Shown one piece after another: positions 39,008 through 49,086 of a DNA stretch of 64,000 bases. Below the pieces are notes generated by a model. That model was given only the letters and a program-made list of their open reading frames with translations. It ran no database searches and was not told the origin of the DNA. Location: the NCBI RefSeq assembly GCF_900177625.1, contig NZ_FXAU01000002.1:626672-690671 (forward strand). The letters run 5' to 3'. The first letter of the stretch is position 1; every line of letters starts with the position of its first letter. Origin of the DNA: Sphingobacterium psychroaquaticum (GTDB lineage: Bacteria > Bacteroidota > Bacteroidia > Sphingobacteriales > Sphingobacteriaceae). Made by a program: the position numbers and the translations under genes.

Positions 39008-41072
39008 TAATGAAATCATGATTAAGCATGAGGACGAATACAGCTTGGAGAAAGACAAGGAAGCTGTACGTGCCTATTTCTTGGAACACGTAAACAAAAA
39101 CACTGTTTTCTTTTATAACCTAAAAGAGAAAGTGGATTACTTGATCGAGAACAATTATTACATCAATTACTACGAATGGTTTACATTCGAAGAGATGGAA
39201 AAGGTGTACGATTTCGTTCATGCCAAGAAATTCCGTTTTCAATCGTTTATGGCTGCCTTTAAATTCTTTCAGAGTTACGCCTTACGTGATGACTCAGGCG
39301 AAAAATTCCTAGAGCGTTACGAAGACCGTGTTGTTTCTGTAGCACTCTTCCTAGCGCGCGAAGAAGGTGTACAAAAAGCTATCGAATACGCGGAAATCAT
39401 GATTAATCAAGAATATCAGCCTGCTACCCCGACGTTCTTGAATGCTGGAAAAAAACGTTCTGGCGAATTGGTTTCTTGTTTCCTTGATGAAATTGGAGAC
39501 AATTTGAACGGTATTGGTTATGCTGTCGATTCTGCGATGAAATTATCGTCCATTGGTGGTGGTGTTTCTTTCAATATATCAAAAATTCGTGCTCGCGGTG
39601 AGGCCATCAAAGGTGTAGAAGGCCGTGCTGGTGGTGTTCTTCCCATCATGAAAATCATGGAAGATACCTTCTCTTACGCAAACCAACTGGGACAACGTCC
39701 TGGTGCAGGTGCTGTTTATTTGAATATATTCCACTCAGACATCGAAGAGTTCTTGGATTGTAAGAAGATCAACGTCGATGAAAAAGTACGTATCAAATCG
39801 CTTTCCATTGGTATTATCGTCCCTGATAAATTCATGGAACTTGCCGAAAAAGATGAAGCTTGCTACTTAATTTACCCGCACACGGTAATGCAAGAGTATG
39901 GCGTTGCTTTGGATGAGATGGATATGGATGAAATGTATGACGAGTTGATCACCAATCCGAACGTTAAAAAGAAAAAAATTAACGCACGCCACATGTTGGT
40001 GAAAATAGCACAGACACAAAAAGAATCTGGCTACCCATATATCTTCTTTAAAGAAAACACCAACCGTGCCCATGCATTAAATGGTATCGGAAAAGTGAAA
40101 TTCTCTAACCTTTGTACTGAAATTATGCAGGTATCTCAGGTTTCAGATATCAATACTTACGGTAAAGAAGACACCATCCGTTACGGTATCTCTTGTAACT
40201 TAGGCTCATTGAACATCGCTACAGTAATGGACAATAAACGGGTCAAAGAAACCGTAAAAACAGCTATGCGTGCGCTTACTGTAGTAACAGATGTGACCGA
40301 TATAGACATGGTTCCATCTATTGCTAAAGCAAATAAAGAATTACATTCCGTAGGATTGGGTGCGATGAACTTACATGGTTTCTTGGCTAAGAGCTTTATC
40401 ATGTATGAATCAACCGAAGCCCTTGACTTCGCCAATACCTTCTTCATGATGATGAACTACTACTCGTTAGAAGCATCGATGGAGATTGCAAAAGAAAGAG
40501 GTCGTACCTTCACGGGTTTTGAAAAATCTTCTTACGCAGACGGAACATACTTTGATACGTACACAACGCGCGAATACACCCCAACAACAGATAAAGTAAA
40601 AGAATTATTTGAAGGGGTTTATATTCCGACAAGTAAGGATTGGGAACAGCTAAAAGCACAAGTGGCAGAACATGGTATCTACCACGCATACCGCTTGGCA
40701 ATTGCTCCAAACCAATCGACCTCCTATATCATGAATGCAACGGCATCGGTTATGCCAATTGTAGATATCATTGAAGTAAGAGAATATGGCGATAGTACGA
40801 CGTACTACCCAATGCCTTATCTAACAAATGATAATTATTTCTACTTCAAGTCCGCTTATGATATGGATCAATTTAAAGTATTGAAATTGATTTCGGTTAT
40901 CCAGCGTCATATCGATCAAGGTGTTTCGACAATTTTGCATACGAATTCAAAAGATTCAACACGTGATTTAGCGAAGTATTATATCTACGCGCATAAGCTA
41001 GGATTGAAATCGTTGTACTATACACGTACACGTAAGTCGACCATTGATGAGTGTATCTCCTGCTCGGCATAA
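38967..41072 (+). CDS. nrdE: Class Ib ribonucleotide reductase, alpha subunit
   Basis: The 701-residue protein reduces ribonucleoside diphosphates. The start at 38967 is supported because WILLNNEIM right after it matches the N-terminus of Bacillus NrdE as I recall it (WIQLNNEIM). The redox Cys in RSGELVSCFL, the active-site triad in FSNLCTEIM (Asn, Cys, Glu), CNLGSLNI and the C-terminal CISC tail (shuttle disulfide) are present. The sequence looks closer to the Firmicutes NrdE type than to class Ia. It overlaps nrdI and is followed by nrdF after about 50 bp. Confidence 0.96.
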   Translation: MIANEVAKNWILLNNEIMIKHEDEYSLEKDKEAVRAYFLEHVNKNTVFFYNLKEKVDYLIENNYYINYYEWFTFEEMEKVYDFVHAKKFRFQSFMAAFKFFQSYALRDDSGEKFLERYEDRVVSVALFLAREEGVQKAIEYAEIMINQEYQPATPTFLNAGKKRSGELVSCFLDEIGDNLNGIGYAVDSAMKLSSIGGGVSFNISKIRARGEAIKGVEGRAGGVLPIMKIMEDTFSYANQLGQRPGAGAVYLNIFHSDIEEFLDCKKINVDEKVRIKSLSIGIIVPDKFMELAEKDEACYLIYPHTVMQEYGVALDEMDMDEMYDELITNPNVKKKKINARHMLVKIAQTQKESGYPYIFFKENTNRAHALNGIGKVKFSNLCTEIMQVSQVSDINTYGKEDTIRYGISCNLGSLNIATVMDNKRVKETVKTAMRALTVVTDVTDIDMVPSIAKANKELHSVGLGAMNLHGFLAKSFIMYESTEALDFANTFFMMMNYYSLEASMEIAKERGRTFTGFEKSSYADGTYFDTYTTREYTPTTDKVKELFEGVYIPTSKDWEQLKAQVAEHGIYHAYRLAIAPNQSTSYIMNATASVMPIVDIIEVREYGDSTTYYPMPYLTNDNYFYFKSAYDMDQFKVLKLISVIQRHIDQGVSTILHTNSKDSTRDLAKYYIYAHKLGLKSLYYTRTRKSTIDECISCSA

Positions 41073-41122
41073 CGCTGAGCCAGGGACGATAACTTTTGGT
41101 TTTACTATTATTAATAAAGAAA

Positions 41123-42109
41123 ATGAGCAAACAATTTAAAGCTGTAAACTGGAACACCCCGGACAACGATTATGTCTTGATGTTCTGGGAGCAGAATATA
41201 AGACAATTCTGGATTGACACAGAATATATTCCTTCTAAGGATATCGATAGCTGGAAAGGCTTGAGCTGGGATATGAAGGAGTGTTACAAGAAAGCTTTGG
41301 GCGGATTGACACTGTTGGATACCCTACAAAGCCACACGGGTATGCCGAAAATTATCGACCATATCGACTCTTTACAGAATAAAGCAGTTCTTTCGTACAT
41401 GTGTATGATGGAGGCTATCCATGCTAAATCATATTCAACGATCTTTACGACGGTATCTACTACGAATGAGATCAATGATGTATTTGGATGGGTGAAGGAA
41501 AACAAATTCTTGCAATACAAAGCTTCTACGATAGATAAATATTACCGTGCGATTGATAAAGAGCAAGTAAACGATGAGGAATTGTTTATGGCGCTTGCAG
41601 CATCGGTTTTATTAGAGTCTTTCTTGTTTTACTCTGGATTTTTCTTGCCTTTATGGTTATGTGGACAAGGACAGATGGTAGCCTCTGCGGATATTATCAA
41701 AAAAATTATTGCTGACGAGTCTATTCACGGTGTATTCGTAGGTTTAATTGCACAAGAAGTCTATAGCCGCCTATCCAACAAAGAAGAAGTAAAGGCTCGT
41801 TTCATGAACTTGTTAAACGACTTGTACGAAAATGAAATTAAATATACCGAAGAATTATATACTGTTGTAGGCTTAACAGCTGAAGTGAAAGAATACGTAC
41901 GCTACAACGGTAACAAAGCTTTAATGAATTTAGGCTTTGATCCAATCTTCGAAGTAAAGCAAGTAAACCCAATTGTATTGAACGGTCTAAACACCGAAAC
42001 AACACAACATGATTTCTTCTCGAAGAAATCAACAAACTATGAAAAATCCATGGAAATTGTCCACCTAATGGATGACGACTTTAAAATGGATGCTTTGGTA
42101 GAGATTTAA
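41123..42109 (+). CDS. nrdF: Class Ib ribonucleotide reductase, beta (radical) subunit
   Basis: The start at 41123 (MSKQFKAVNW) is preferred because the nine preceding residues are not family-like. The 328-residue protein keeps all metal ligands and the radical Tyr in the expected spacing: D66, E97, H100, Y104, E165, E199 and H202. It carries the dimanganese-tyrosyl radical made with NrdI. Last gene of the operon, followed by a terminator. Confidence 0.96.
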   Translation: MSKQFKAVNWNTPDNDYVLMFWEQNIRQFWIDTEYIPSKDIDSWKGLSWDMKECYKKALGGLTLLDTLQSHTGMPKIIDHIDSLQNKAVLSYMCMMEAIHAKSYSTIFTTVSTTNEINDVFGWVKENKFLQYKASTIDKYYRAIDKEQVNDEELFMALAASVLLESFLFYSGFFLPLWLCGQGQMVASADIIKKIIADESIHGVFVGLIAQEVYSRLSNKEEVKARFMNLLNDLYENEIKYTEELYTVVGLTAEVKEYVRYNGNKALMNLGFDPIFEVKQVNPIVLNGLNTETTQHDFFSKKSTNYEKSMEIVHLMDDDFKMDALVEI

Positions 42110-42132
42110 TTATAGTTGTAATATAATGTGAT

Positions 42133-42165
42133 TAAAAAGGCTGTCCCGTAAGGAACAGCCTTTTG
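42133..42165 (+). terminator. Rho-independent terminator after nrdF
   Basis: AAAAGGCTGT and ACAGCCTTTT form the stem (with CC/GG inside) around a GTAA-type loop, with T residues following. It closes the nrd operon. Confidence 0.82.
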
Positions 42166-42311
42166 TGTTTTAGTTTGTCTTTTAGCTACATAGTACACCC
42201 CTCCAGACATATATAGATCAAAGAATCTCACACCACATAGATACACTATATTTCTAACCTCTTCGTTTTGGAAAACGACATCAAATAAGAACAACGTCAA
42301 CACGTCTTAAA

Positions 42312-42350
42312 CACAAAAAACTCCCTAGCTTTTTATAGCCAGGGAGTTCT
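42312..42350 (-). terminator. Rho-independent terminator after the susD-like gene
   Basis: AACTCCCT and AGGGAGTT pair, with extra GC pairs within, and the minus strand continues into a T-run. It ends the SusC-SusD transcript. Confidence 0.8.
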
Positions 42351-42374
42351 GATTTTTATTTGTATGTCAATACA

Positions 42375-43955
42375 TTATAATTTATCCCACCACACACGAG
42401 AAGTCATGCGATCGCCATCGGTTAAACGACCTACAGCTTCTTGGTAATTTTTTTGATTAACCGTAGACTCTTCCGTAGGATATGTGAATCTTCTCGGAAT
42501 AGTTCCATTGGTTGCATTTCCAATATAGTTCACGGTCTTCAACACGGGATAACCGGAACGACGCCAATTCGCGAACGACTCGTACTCATCAGTAAACGTA
42601 TTAATATAATACTGTGTATTGATTTGCTCTAAAGCAGTAGATTGACTAAAAGGATTCGCTGTTAAGTAATTCTGAATCGCAGCATCACTAATACCTTGTA
42701 TACCGAATTGTGTAAACTGTTTCATAGCAGCGGTCACACCGGCATCGTAGTAAGATTTTGCCGTTCCAGAAATCCAACCACGGTAAGCGGCTTCCGCAAG
42801 CAGTAATTGGTTTTCTGCATGTGTTACCAAGAAGGTCGGCGCATCGATTCGCCCATAAGTATATCGGTTTACAACAGAATACATATTTAAGGAGTCTCCT
42901 GTCAGCCCTTGCTTATCAGGAAACAACGAATACTTTTTAATATCTGTCGCTCCACCTAGTAAGTCATAACCATTTGGCATTCCCAATTGCTTTGCCGCAG
43001 TAGTATCCCCTCTCGACCAATTTCCCGCATCAACCTTAATCGTTGGATCTTTAACCACCGTCGCTAAGAAAGACAAGCGAGGATCTTTAGAATCCCGTAG
43101 AAGATTGATAAATGATTCGCTCATACGGTACGCATTTGGATCTTCATGAACATAAACCTTTCCAAAGGGTTCCGCACTATTATTAGCCGTCACACCAGCG
43201 GCATGTTTCACAATAGCACTCTCGTCGTTACTTAAGAAAAGACCTCCTGCTACAGCTGTATTAACCCAGCTCTTTGCAGCTTCGGCATCAATCTTGGATA
43301 ACCGCATCCCTAAACGCAGCATCAAAGAGTAAGCGAATTTGCGCCATTTGGTGACATCTCCATTATATATAATATCAGCAGGACCTATAGTAGAAGATTT
43401 CCCTTGCAGGTTAGTTGCGGCTTCCTGTAATTCTTTGAGCATGTCAAAATAAATCGACTCTTGTGTATCATATTTCGGGTAACCATTAGACTGATAATAC
43501 CCCTGTCCGGCTTGCGAATAGGGTACATCTCCATATAGATCCGTCATACGATGGAACAATAACACTTTCATGATACGAGCCATCTGATATTCCGCGTAGA
43601 ACGCTTCGTTATCTTTCCAGTTTTCCATTAAGTCAATTACGTCACGGATCCCATTCGGATACATCCGATCCCAAAAAGCAGAATTATAGCCCGCACTATA
43701 GGTATATTTATCCCCATTCCAGTAACTCTGTACAGATGCCGTGTGTTGAATCATCGTACTGATGTAGATCAAACCATTTCGCCAGGCTTCATATTCGGTA
43801 CCATATCCGTATTGTTGTACGTTCGTAAAGACTAACTTGTAATCCATACCATCTTTACCAATCGTTTCTGGATTTACATTCAAATCTCCAAAATCACTAC
43901 ATGAAGATAGACCGAATCCACATGCAGCTAGTATATATAAAAGTTTCCTTTTCAT
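42375..43955 (-). CDS. SusD/RagB-family nutrient-binding lipoprotein
   Basis: The 526-residue protein has a lipoprotein signal (LSSC, Cys about residue 19) and a SusD-like_2 type helical TPR fold (YQMARIMKVLLFHRMTDLYGDVPYSQA; LLLAEAAYRG). It forms the surface lid of a SusC/SusD importer and binds the incoming oligosaccharide or other nutrient. The TonB-dependent partner lies 33 bp upstream on the same strand. There is no glycosidase beside this pair, so its substrate cannot be guessed well. Confidence 0.93.
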   Translation of the reverse strand: MKRKLLYILAACGFGLSSCSDFGDLNVNPETIGKDGMDYKLVFTNVQQYGYGTEYEAWRNGLIYISTMIQHTASVQSYWNGDKYTYSAGYNSAFWDRMYPNGIRDVIDLMENWKDNEAFYAEYQMARIMKVLLFHRMTDLYGDVPYSQAGQGYYQSNGYPKYDTQESIYFDMLKELQEAATNLQGKSSTIGPADIIYNGDVTKWRKFAYSLMLRLGMRLSKIDAEAAKSWVNTAVAGGLFLSNDESAIVKHAAGVTANNSAEPFGKVYVHEDPNAYRMSESFINLLRDSKDPRLSFLATVVKDPTIKVDAGNWSRGDTTAAKQLGMPNGYDLLGGATDIKKYSLFPDKQGLTGDSLNMYSVVNRYTYGRIDAPTFLVTHAENQLLLAEAAYRGWISGTAKSYYDAGVTAAMKQFTQFGIQGISDAAIQNYLTANPFSQSTALEQINTQYYINTFTDEYESFANWRRSGYPVLKTVNYIGNATNGTIPRRFTYPTEESTVNQKNYQEAVGRLTDGDRMTSRVWWDKL

Positions 43956-43988
43956 TTTTCTATTTTATTATAATCTTGATCTTCGGTA

Positions 43989-46900
43989 TTAGAATTTCAG
44001 ATTTAAGTTAAAGCCTACGTTACGAGTAAACGGATACCCATTCAATTCTAAACCTTGTCCATTTCCGTTATTATATGCCGATTCAGGATCAATATTCGGC
44101 GTGCTTTTATGAATGGTCCATAGGTTCCGACCAACTAATGAGAAAGAGGCACCTCTGAATGGTGTTTTTGTCAGCATTGAACTTGGTAAACTATAACCAA
44201 ATGAAACCTCACGCAACTTCACAAAGCCAGCGTCGTAAACAAACTCCTCTGTAAAATTCTCATTAACAACATGCTTCCAGTAAGTCTGTGCATCTACCGA
44301 CTTTGTATTGACTTCTCCCGTTTCTGTCACACCTTGGCCCACAATACCGCCTTCACGTCCTTCAAGTGTCGCCTTCTGCAAGCCTGTGCCATATAGGTTC
44401 AAGTTCGTTCCTGAGAACATTTTAGCACCTAACTTCACATCTAACAACATCCCTAAGGTAAATCCCTTATAACTAAAATCATTACGGAAACCACCGGTAA
44501 AACGGTAAACACCATTGCCTAACACAGCAACATCCGAGGACCGAACCGGCAAACCATCTTTATTGAAGATACGGTTTCCATTAGCATCGGTTTTATATTT
44601 AAAGCCTACAATTTGCCCATAGGACATACCCACAATATTTTGTATGGAAGCATTTCCCGAACGCGATACAGCTCCTTCAATACTCAAACGATCCTGCTCC
44701 CCCAAATACTGTACTTCACTATCATTAAATGCGAAATTCACAGATCCTTTCCACTTGAAATCCGCACTCCGAATGATATCACCATAAATCAAAGCTTCCA
44801 CGCCTTGGTTACGGATTTTTCCTATGTTTTTGATCGCAGCAGAAAATCCAGATCCCGTACTCGTCGTAACTTTCGCGATATCGTCGGTCGTGGTCTTCTG
44901 ATACAAAGCCACATCAAAACCCAACCGGTTATTGAAGAACTCCATATTTAAACCGGCCTCCCATTCTGCAATACGAACTGGTTTCAGATTCGGATTAGGA
45001 ACCGTCTCGTTTTCAATCGTTCCTAAAGGCTGGCCATTTAAATCGAAAGATTGTGTCTTATACATTAACGCTGTTTCATATGGTGAAGTTCCGTTTGATG
45101 CGGAAGCGCGTGACAAACGTAGCTTACCCATATTCATCCAAGTAGGCAAAGTCAAATGATCGGTGAATACATAGCTTAAGCTTGCTGAAGGATAGAAATA
45201 ACTGTTATTATTCGGATCCAACGTAGAGAACCAGTCATTCCGCCCGGTAAGGTTTAAGAATAAATAATCGCGAAACCCAAAATCTGCTGTTCCATAGACC
45301 GAGTTAACTTTATACTCTTCGTAAAGTTTTTTGAATGTCCGTGTGCTGGCTGTTACGTTACCGGTATTATACACACCTCCGACAATAAATGGTCGAATAC
45401 CACCGTCGGTTCCCCATTGTTCCCATTTAGTCGTTTGGCTATTTCCACCAATGGTTGCTCCAATAGAAAAATCACCTACTTTCTTCTTGGCACCAATTAG
45501 GTAGTTAAAATTAGTTTCTTCAAACTCCTTGCTATACTCATTGATATAACCATTGGGATCCGCTGAGGCACCTTTTGGTTGAATCTGCTTAAAGCCTAAA
45601 GTATAGCCGTCACGTGTTATGGCACCTTGCGCGTACAACCAGTCGGTGATATCATAACGCAGATTCAATCCTCCTGTTAAACGTTTCCGTGTCGAATTGT
45701 TGGATTTGTTGTACTGTAAAAAGTAAGGGTTGTTGAAATATACATTATTTCCAGGCTGCAATTCTCGGCCTTGTCCATCGACTGCCGCCTCTAACCAACG
45801 CACATCGTAACTATTCGCTAGGTACAACAAACTCGCATTGGTATTACCATTCCCATCCGATAGATTCGCCCTATTTTTTACAAATTCAAACATATAATTG
45901 GCATTCAATCCTAACTGCACACGGGGTGTAATCTTATACGTCGTATTCAAATTAATTCCCCGTTGGTTCGAATTTGCATTAGGAAGGATAGAACCATCGT
46001 ATATATTATTCAGACCTAGGCGAAAACTCGATTTCTCATCGCTACCACTAACAGCCACAGAGGTCTGATTGGTTAACCCTGTACGATAAAAATTCTTCCA
46101 GTTATCGACACCAGAATAAGCATATGTATTCCCCAAGGCATTCATGGCATTACTACCATCCAAGCGTGCCCCCCAACTTTGGTCATATGTCTGAAATGCA
46201 GAACTTTGTGTAGATGGTTTCAAACCTTGATTCCCTTGTCCATAAACCGATTGGAAATCACGATAGTCATAAATAGTATTTACCGTAAAGTTATTATTGA
46301 CATCGATGCCTAAGCCTGGCTGTGCTTTACCTGATTTCGTCGTAATCATAATAACACCATTTCCTCCTCGGTATCCATATAAAGCTGATGCAGCCGCACC
46401 TTTCAGCACTTGGATACTAGCAATGTCATCTGCATTTATACTATTCAGACCATCCCCCATATCCAAACCACCCCACTGTCCAGCAGAACCTGAAGACTGG
46501 TTGTCCAATGGGATACCATCTACTATGTATAGAGGTTGGTTATTACCGGTTAGCGAAGCATTACCGCGGATCACAACGCGGCTACTCCCGCCCATACCCG
46601 TGGCATTGCCAGCAACACTTACCCCTGCGACCTTTCCCGATAAAGCATTCCCTAGATTGGGATCCCGAGCCTCCGTAAATTGCTCACCTCCTACCGTCGT
46701 CGTGGAGTAACCTAACGATTTCTTTTCACGTTTAATCCCTAAAGCCGTCACCACGACCTCTTCAATATTCTTGTCTACCGATGAAAGCTCGATTACAATG
46801 GACGATTTTCCCGAAAGCATGACTTCCTGCTCTTGATAACCGATAAAACTAGCAACTAAAATATCGCTAGCTCCTGCATTTAAACTGAACTTCCCTTCAC

Positions 46901-47138
46901 GGTCCGTTTGCGTCCCGGCGCCCATTCCTTTTACTTTTATGGTAACACCTCCTATCGGAGCGCCAGTACTGATGTCGCGCACAGTACCAGTCACTGTTTG
47001 CTGACTCTGTATGTAGCTGGCATCCAATCGCCCGATATCAACTCGAGCATACGCAACGTTGTAACCGGTTGCAAGAAATGATAAAGGAAGCATCAATAAT
47101 CCTCCCCGAATCTGTTTCAATTTGTCAAAGTTTAACAT
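43989..47138 (-). CDS. SusC/RagA-family TonB-dependent outer membrane protein
   Basis: The 1049-residue protein has an N-terminal signal (residues about 14-31), a carboxypeptidase-regulatory-like domain (TVTGTVRDISTGAPIGGVTIKVKG type), a plug with VVTALGIKREKKSLGY and DGIPLDNQSSG, and a long beta-barrel ending in an aromatic FNLNLKF. It is the channel partner of the SusD protein downstream. The SusC-SusD pair follows the GMC oxidoreductase pair on the same strand but is separated from it by a terminator (47316-47348). Confidence 0.94.
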   Translation of the reverse strand: MLNFDKLKQIRGGLLMLPLSFLATGYNVAYARVDIGRLDASYIQSQQTVTGTVRDISTGAPIGGVTIKVKGMGAGTQTDREGKFSLNAGASDILVASFIGYQEQEVMLSGKSSIVIELSSVDKNIEEVVVTALGIKREKKSLGYSTTTVGGEQFTEARDPNLGNALSGKVAGVSVAGNATGMGGSSRVVIRGNASLTGNNQPLYIVDGIPLDNQSSGSAGQWGGLDMGDGLNSINADDIASIQVLKGAAASALYGYRGGNGVIMITTKSGKAQPGLGIDVNNNFTVNTIYDYRDFQSVYGQGNQGLKPSTQSSAFQTYDQSWGARLDGSNAMNALGNTYAYSGVDNWKNFYRTGLTNQTSVAVSGSDEKSSFRLGLNNIYDGSILPNANSNQRGINLNTTYKITPRVQLGLNANYMFEFVKNRANLSDGNGNTNASLLYLANSYDVRWLEAAVDGQGRELQPGNNVYFNNPYFLQYNKSNNSTRKRLTGGLNLRYDITDWLYAQGAITRDGYTLGFKQIQPKGASADPNGYINEYSKEFEETNFNYLIGAKKKVGDFSIGATIGGNSQTTKWEQWGTDGGIRPFIVGGVYNTGNVTASTRTFKKLYEEYKVNSVYGTADFGFRDYLFLNLTGRNDWFSTLDPNNNSYFYPSASLSYVFTDHLTLPTWMNMGKLRLSRASASNGTSPYETALMYKTQSFDLNGQPLGTIENETVPNPNLKPVRIAEWEAGLNMEFFNNRLGFDVALYQKTTTDDIAKVTTSTGSGFSAAIKNIGKIRNQGVEALIYGDIIRSADFKWKGSVNFAFNDSEVQYLGEQDRLSIEGAVSRSGNASIQNIVGMSYGQIVGFKYKTDANGNRIFNKDGLPVRSSDVAVLGNGVYRFTGGFRNDFSYKGFTLGMLLDVKLGAKMFSGTNLNLYGTGLQKATLEGREGGIVGQGVTETGEVNTKSVDAQTYWKHVVNENFTEEFVYDAGFVKLREVSFGYSLPSSMLTKTPFRGASFSLVGRNLWTIHKSTPNIDPESAYNNGNGQGLELNGYPFTRNVGFNLNLKF

Positions 47139-47315
47139 AGTTTGTCTGTATAGTTTGATTTATATTTAGTTTAATAGCTAAAACGTTTTATCTATTTGAA
47201 ACACATGAACTAGCATAATATTCATATCTAGAAAATAGTGGTTATAGGCTTACAATTAGTAACAATAATTATACGAATTAAAGCATTTTAATCGTTTTAG
47301 CAAATTTTTTAACAA

Positions 47316-47348
47316 AAAAACCTCTCTATTTTTTTAGAGAGGTTTTTC
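47316..47348 (-). terminator. Rho-independent terminator after the GMC oxidoreductase gene
   Basis: AACCTCTCTA pairs with TAGAGAGGTT across a short T-rich loop; on the minus strand the stem is followed by a run of T residues. It separates the GMC unit from susCD. Confidence 0.85.
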
Positions 47349-47365
47349 TTAATGTTGCGAAAAAG

Positions 47366-49081
47366 TTACAATTCGCCCTTTTTCAGCTGCTCAACCGCAT
47401 AATCTACCGAACGTGCAGAAAAAGCCATGTAAGTAAGGGAGGGATTCTGTGTAGATGTCGAAGTCATTGCAGCTCCATCCGTGACAAAAACATTGGGCAC
47501 AGCATGCAATTGGTTCCATTTATTAAGCATAGATGTTTTTGGATCCAAGCCCATACGCACACCTCCCATTTCATGAATATCTAAACCAGGAGGTTGTGTA
47601 TTCTCATCTCGTTTGATATTTGTAAAACCAGCCGAAACAAACATCTCTTCCATGGTATCGAGGTAATCCTTCTTCATCTTCACATCATTATCGTCATAGT
47701 CGATCGCAATTTTAAGTAATGGAATTCCCCAATCATCTGTTTGTTTCACATCAAGTGCTACATAACTACTTTCCTTAGGAATAGTCTCGCCCATCATGTG
47801 CGAGCCAACTCCCCAATTTCCAAGCTTCGGGTTCAATAACGAATCCTTCAGATCCATGCCCAGGCCCGATTGATCAGAAGAAGAAGAACGCCAAGCCCCG
47901 AAACCGGCGGCATAACCCCGTAAATAATCTGTTTCTTGTTTATATAGATTTCGAAAACGAGGAATATATCCGCCACCAGCAGGATTTCGACCTTCTGTCT
48001 TATAATCCAGTAGCCCCTCATACTCGCCGTAAATACGCGCACTATAATTATGAAAAGCCACGTATTTACCCAAAGTTCCACTATCATTTCCCAATCCTTG
48101 TGGAAAACGACCGGAAATGGAGTTTAAAAGAATTAGATTCGTATTTAATGCCGCTGCATTGACAAAAATAATTTTAGCAAAGAAATCAATTTCCTCCTTT
48201 GTATTGCGATCAATTACCTTAACCCCTACAGCCTTCCCTTTCGTTTCATCGTATATAATCGAGTGCACCACTGAATCGGGACGCATCGTTAAATTTCCAG
48301 TTTTAGCAGCCCAAGGTAATGTCGATGCATTGGAACTAAAGTACCCTCCAAACGGACAGCCCCGTTGGCAGAGCGTGCGATTCTGACACTGCGTTCGCCC
48401 CTGTTGAATATGTATAGGTTGTGGTTTCGAAATATGAGCACATCGTGCTGAAATAACTTTTCTCCCGGAGAACTTACCTTCAACCTGTTGCTTAAAATAC
48501 TTCTCCACTACATTTAGTGGATAACCAGGCAAGAACTCTCCATCAGGTAATTCCGGTAGACCATCCCGATCGCCAGCAATCCCGGCGAAGCGTTCCACAT
48601 GATCGTACCACGGTTTAAGATCCGCATAGCGAATAGGCCAATCTACAGCAAAGCCATCCCGTTCCGGCCCTTTAAAATCCAAATCGGACCACCGTTGCGT
48701 TTGCCGTGCCCATAATAGTGATTTTCCTCCGACCTGATAACCACGAATCCAATCGAATGGCTTTTCCTGTATATAAGGGTGTTCCTTATCTTTCACAAAG
48801 AAATGGGCTGCATCTTCGTGAAAAGCATAGCATTTACTAACAATCGGATTTTCTTCCTTAATCTTTAGTGGTAACTCATTGCGGTGTTCGAATTCCCAAG
48901 GATTCATATTGGTGGTAGGGTAATCTTTCACATGCTGAACATCTCGTCCTCGTTCCAACACCAAGGTCTTCAACCCTTTTTCACAAAGTTCCTTCGCCGA
49001 CCAGCCGCCGCTAATTCCTGAACCGACCACGATAGCATCATAAGTTCTATCTTTTACTGAATCAATATTTATGTTTGCCAT
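47366..49081 (-). CDS. GMC-family FAD-dependent oxidoreductase
   Basis: The 571-residue flavoprotein starts with an FAD-binding Rossmann motif (AIVVGSGISGGWSAKEL) and ends with the GMC_C domain: IHEMGGVRMG holds the catalytic His and STQNPSLT the second catalytic residue. It has no signal peptide of its own. It follows, after 5 bp, a subunit-3-like Tat protein, an arrangement known for glucoside 3-dehydrogenases and gluconate 2-dehydrogenases, in which the small subunit escorts the flavoprotein out of the cytoplasm. A periplasmic sugar oxidation, perhaps at the C3 position, is my inference. No cytochrome c partner is adjacent. Confidence 0.9.
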   Translation of the reverse strand: MANINIDSVKDRTYDAIVVGSGISGGWSAKELCEKGLKTLVLERGRDVQHVKDYPTTNMNPWEFEHRNELPLKIKEENPIVSKCYAFHEDAAHFFVKDKEHPYIQEKPFDWIRGYQVGGKSLLWARQTQRWSDLDFKGPERDGFAVDWPIRYADLKPWYDHVERFAGIAGDRDGLPELPDGEFLPGYPLNVVEKYFKQQVEGKFSGRKVISARCAHISKPQPIHIQQGRTQCQNRTLCQRGCPFGGYFSSNASTLPWAAKTGNLTMRPDSVVHSIIYDETKGKAVGVKVIDRNTKEEIDFFAKIIFVNAAALNTNLILLNSISGRFPQGLGNDSGTLGKYVAFHNYSARIYGEYEGLLDYKTEGRNPAGGGYIPRFRNLYKQETDYLRGYAAGFGAWRSSSSDQSGLGMDLKDSLLNPKLGNWGVGSHMMGETIPKESSYVALDVKQTDDWGIPLLKIAIDYDDNDVKMKKDYLDTMEEMFVSAGFTNIKRDENTQPPGLDIHEMGGVRMGLDPKTSMLNKWNQLHAVPNVFVTDGAAMTSTSTQNPSLTYMAFSARSVDYAVEQLKKGEL

Positions 49082-49086
49082 GTGCC

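Noticed and set aside
42180..42310. A coding frame between nrdF and the susD-like gene
   Set aside because: Only a short minus-strand frame overlapping two terminators; no support as a gene.
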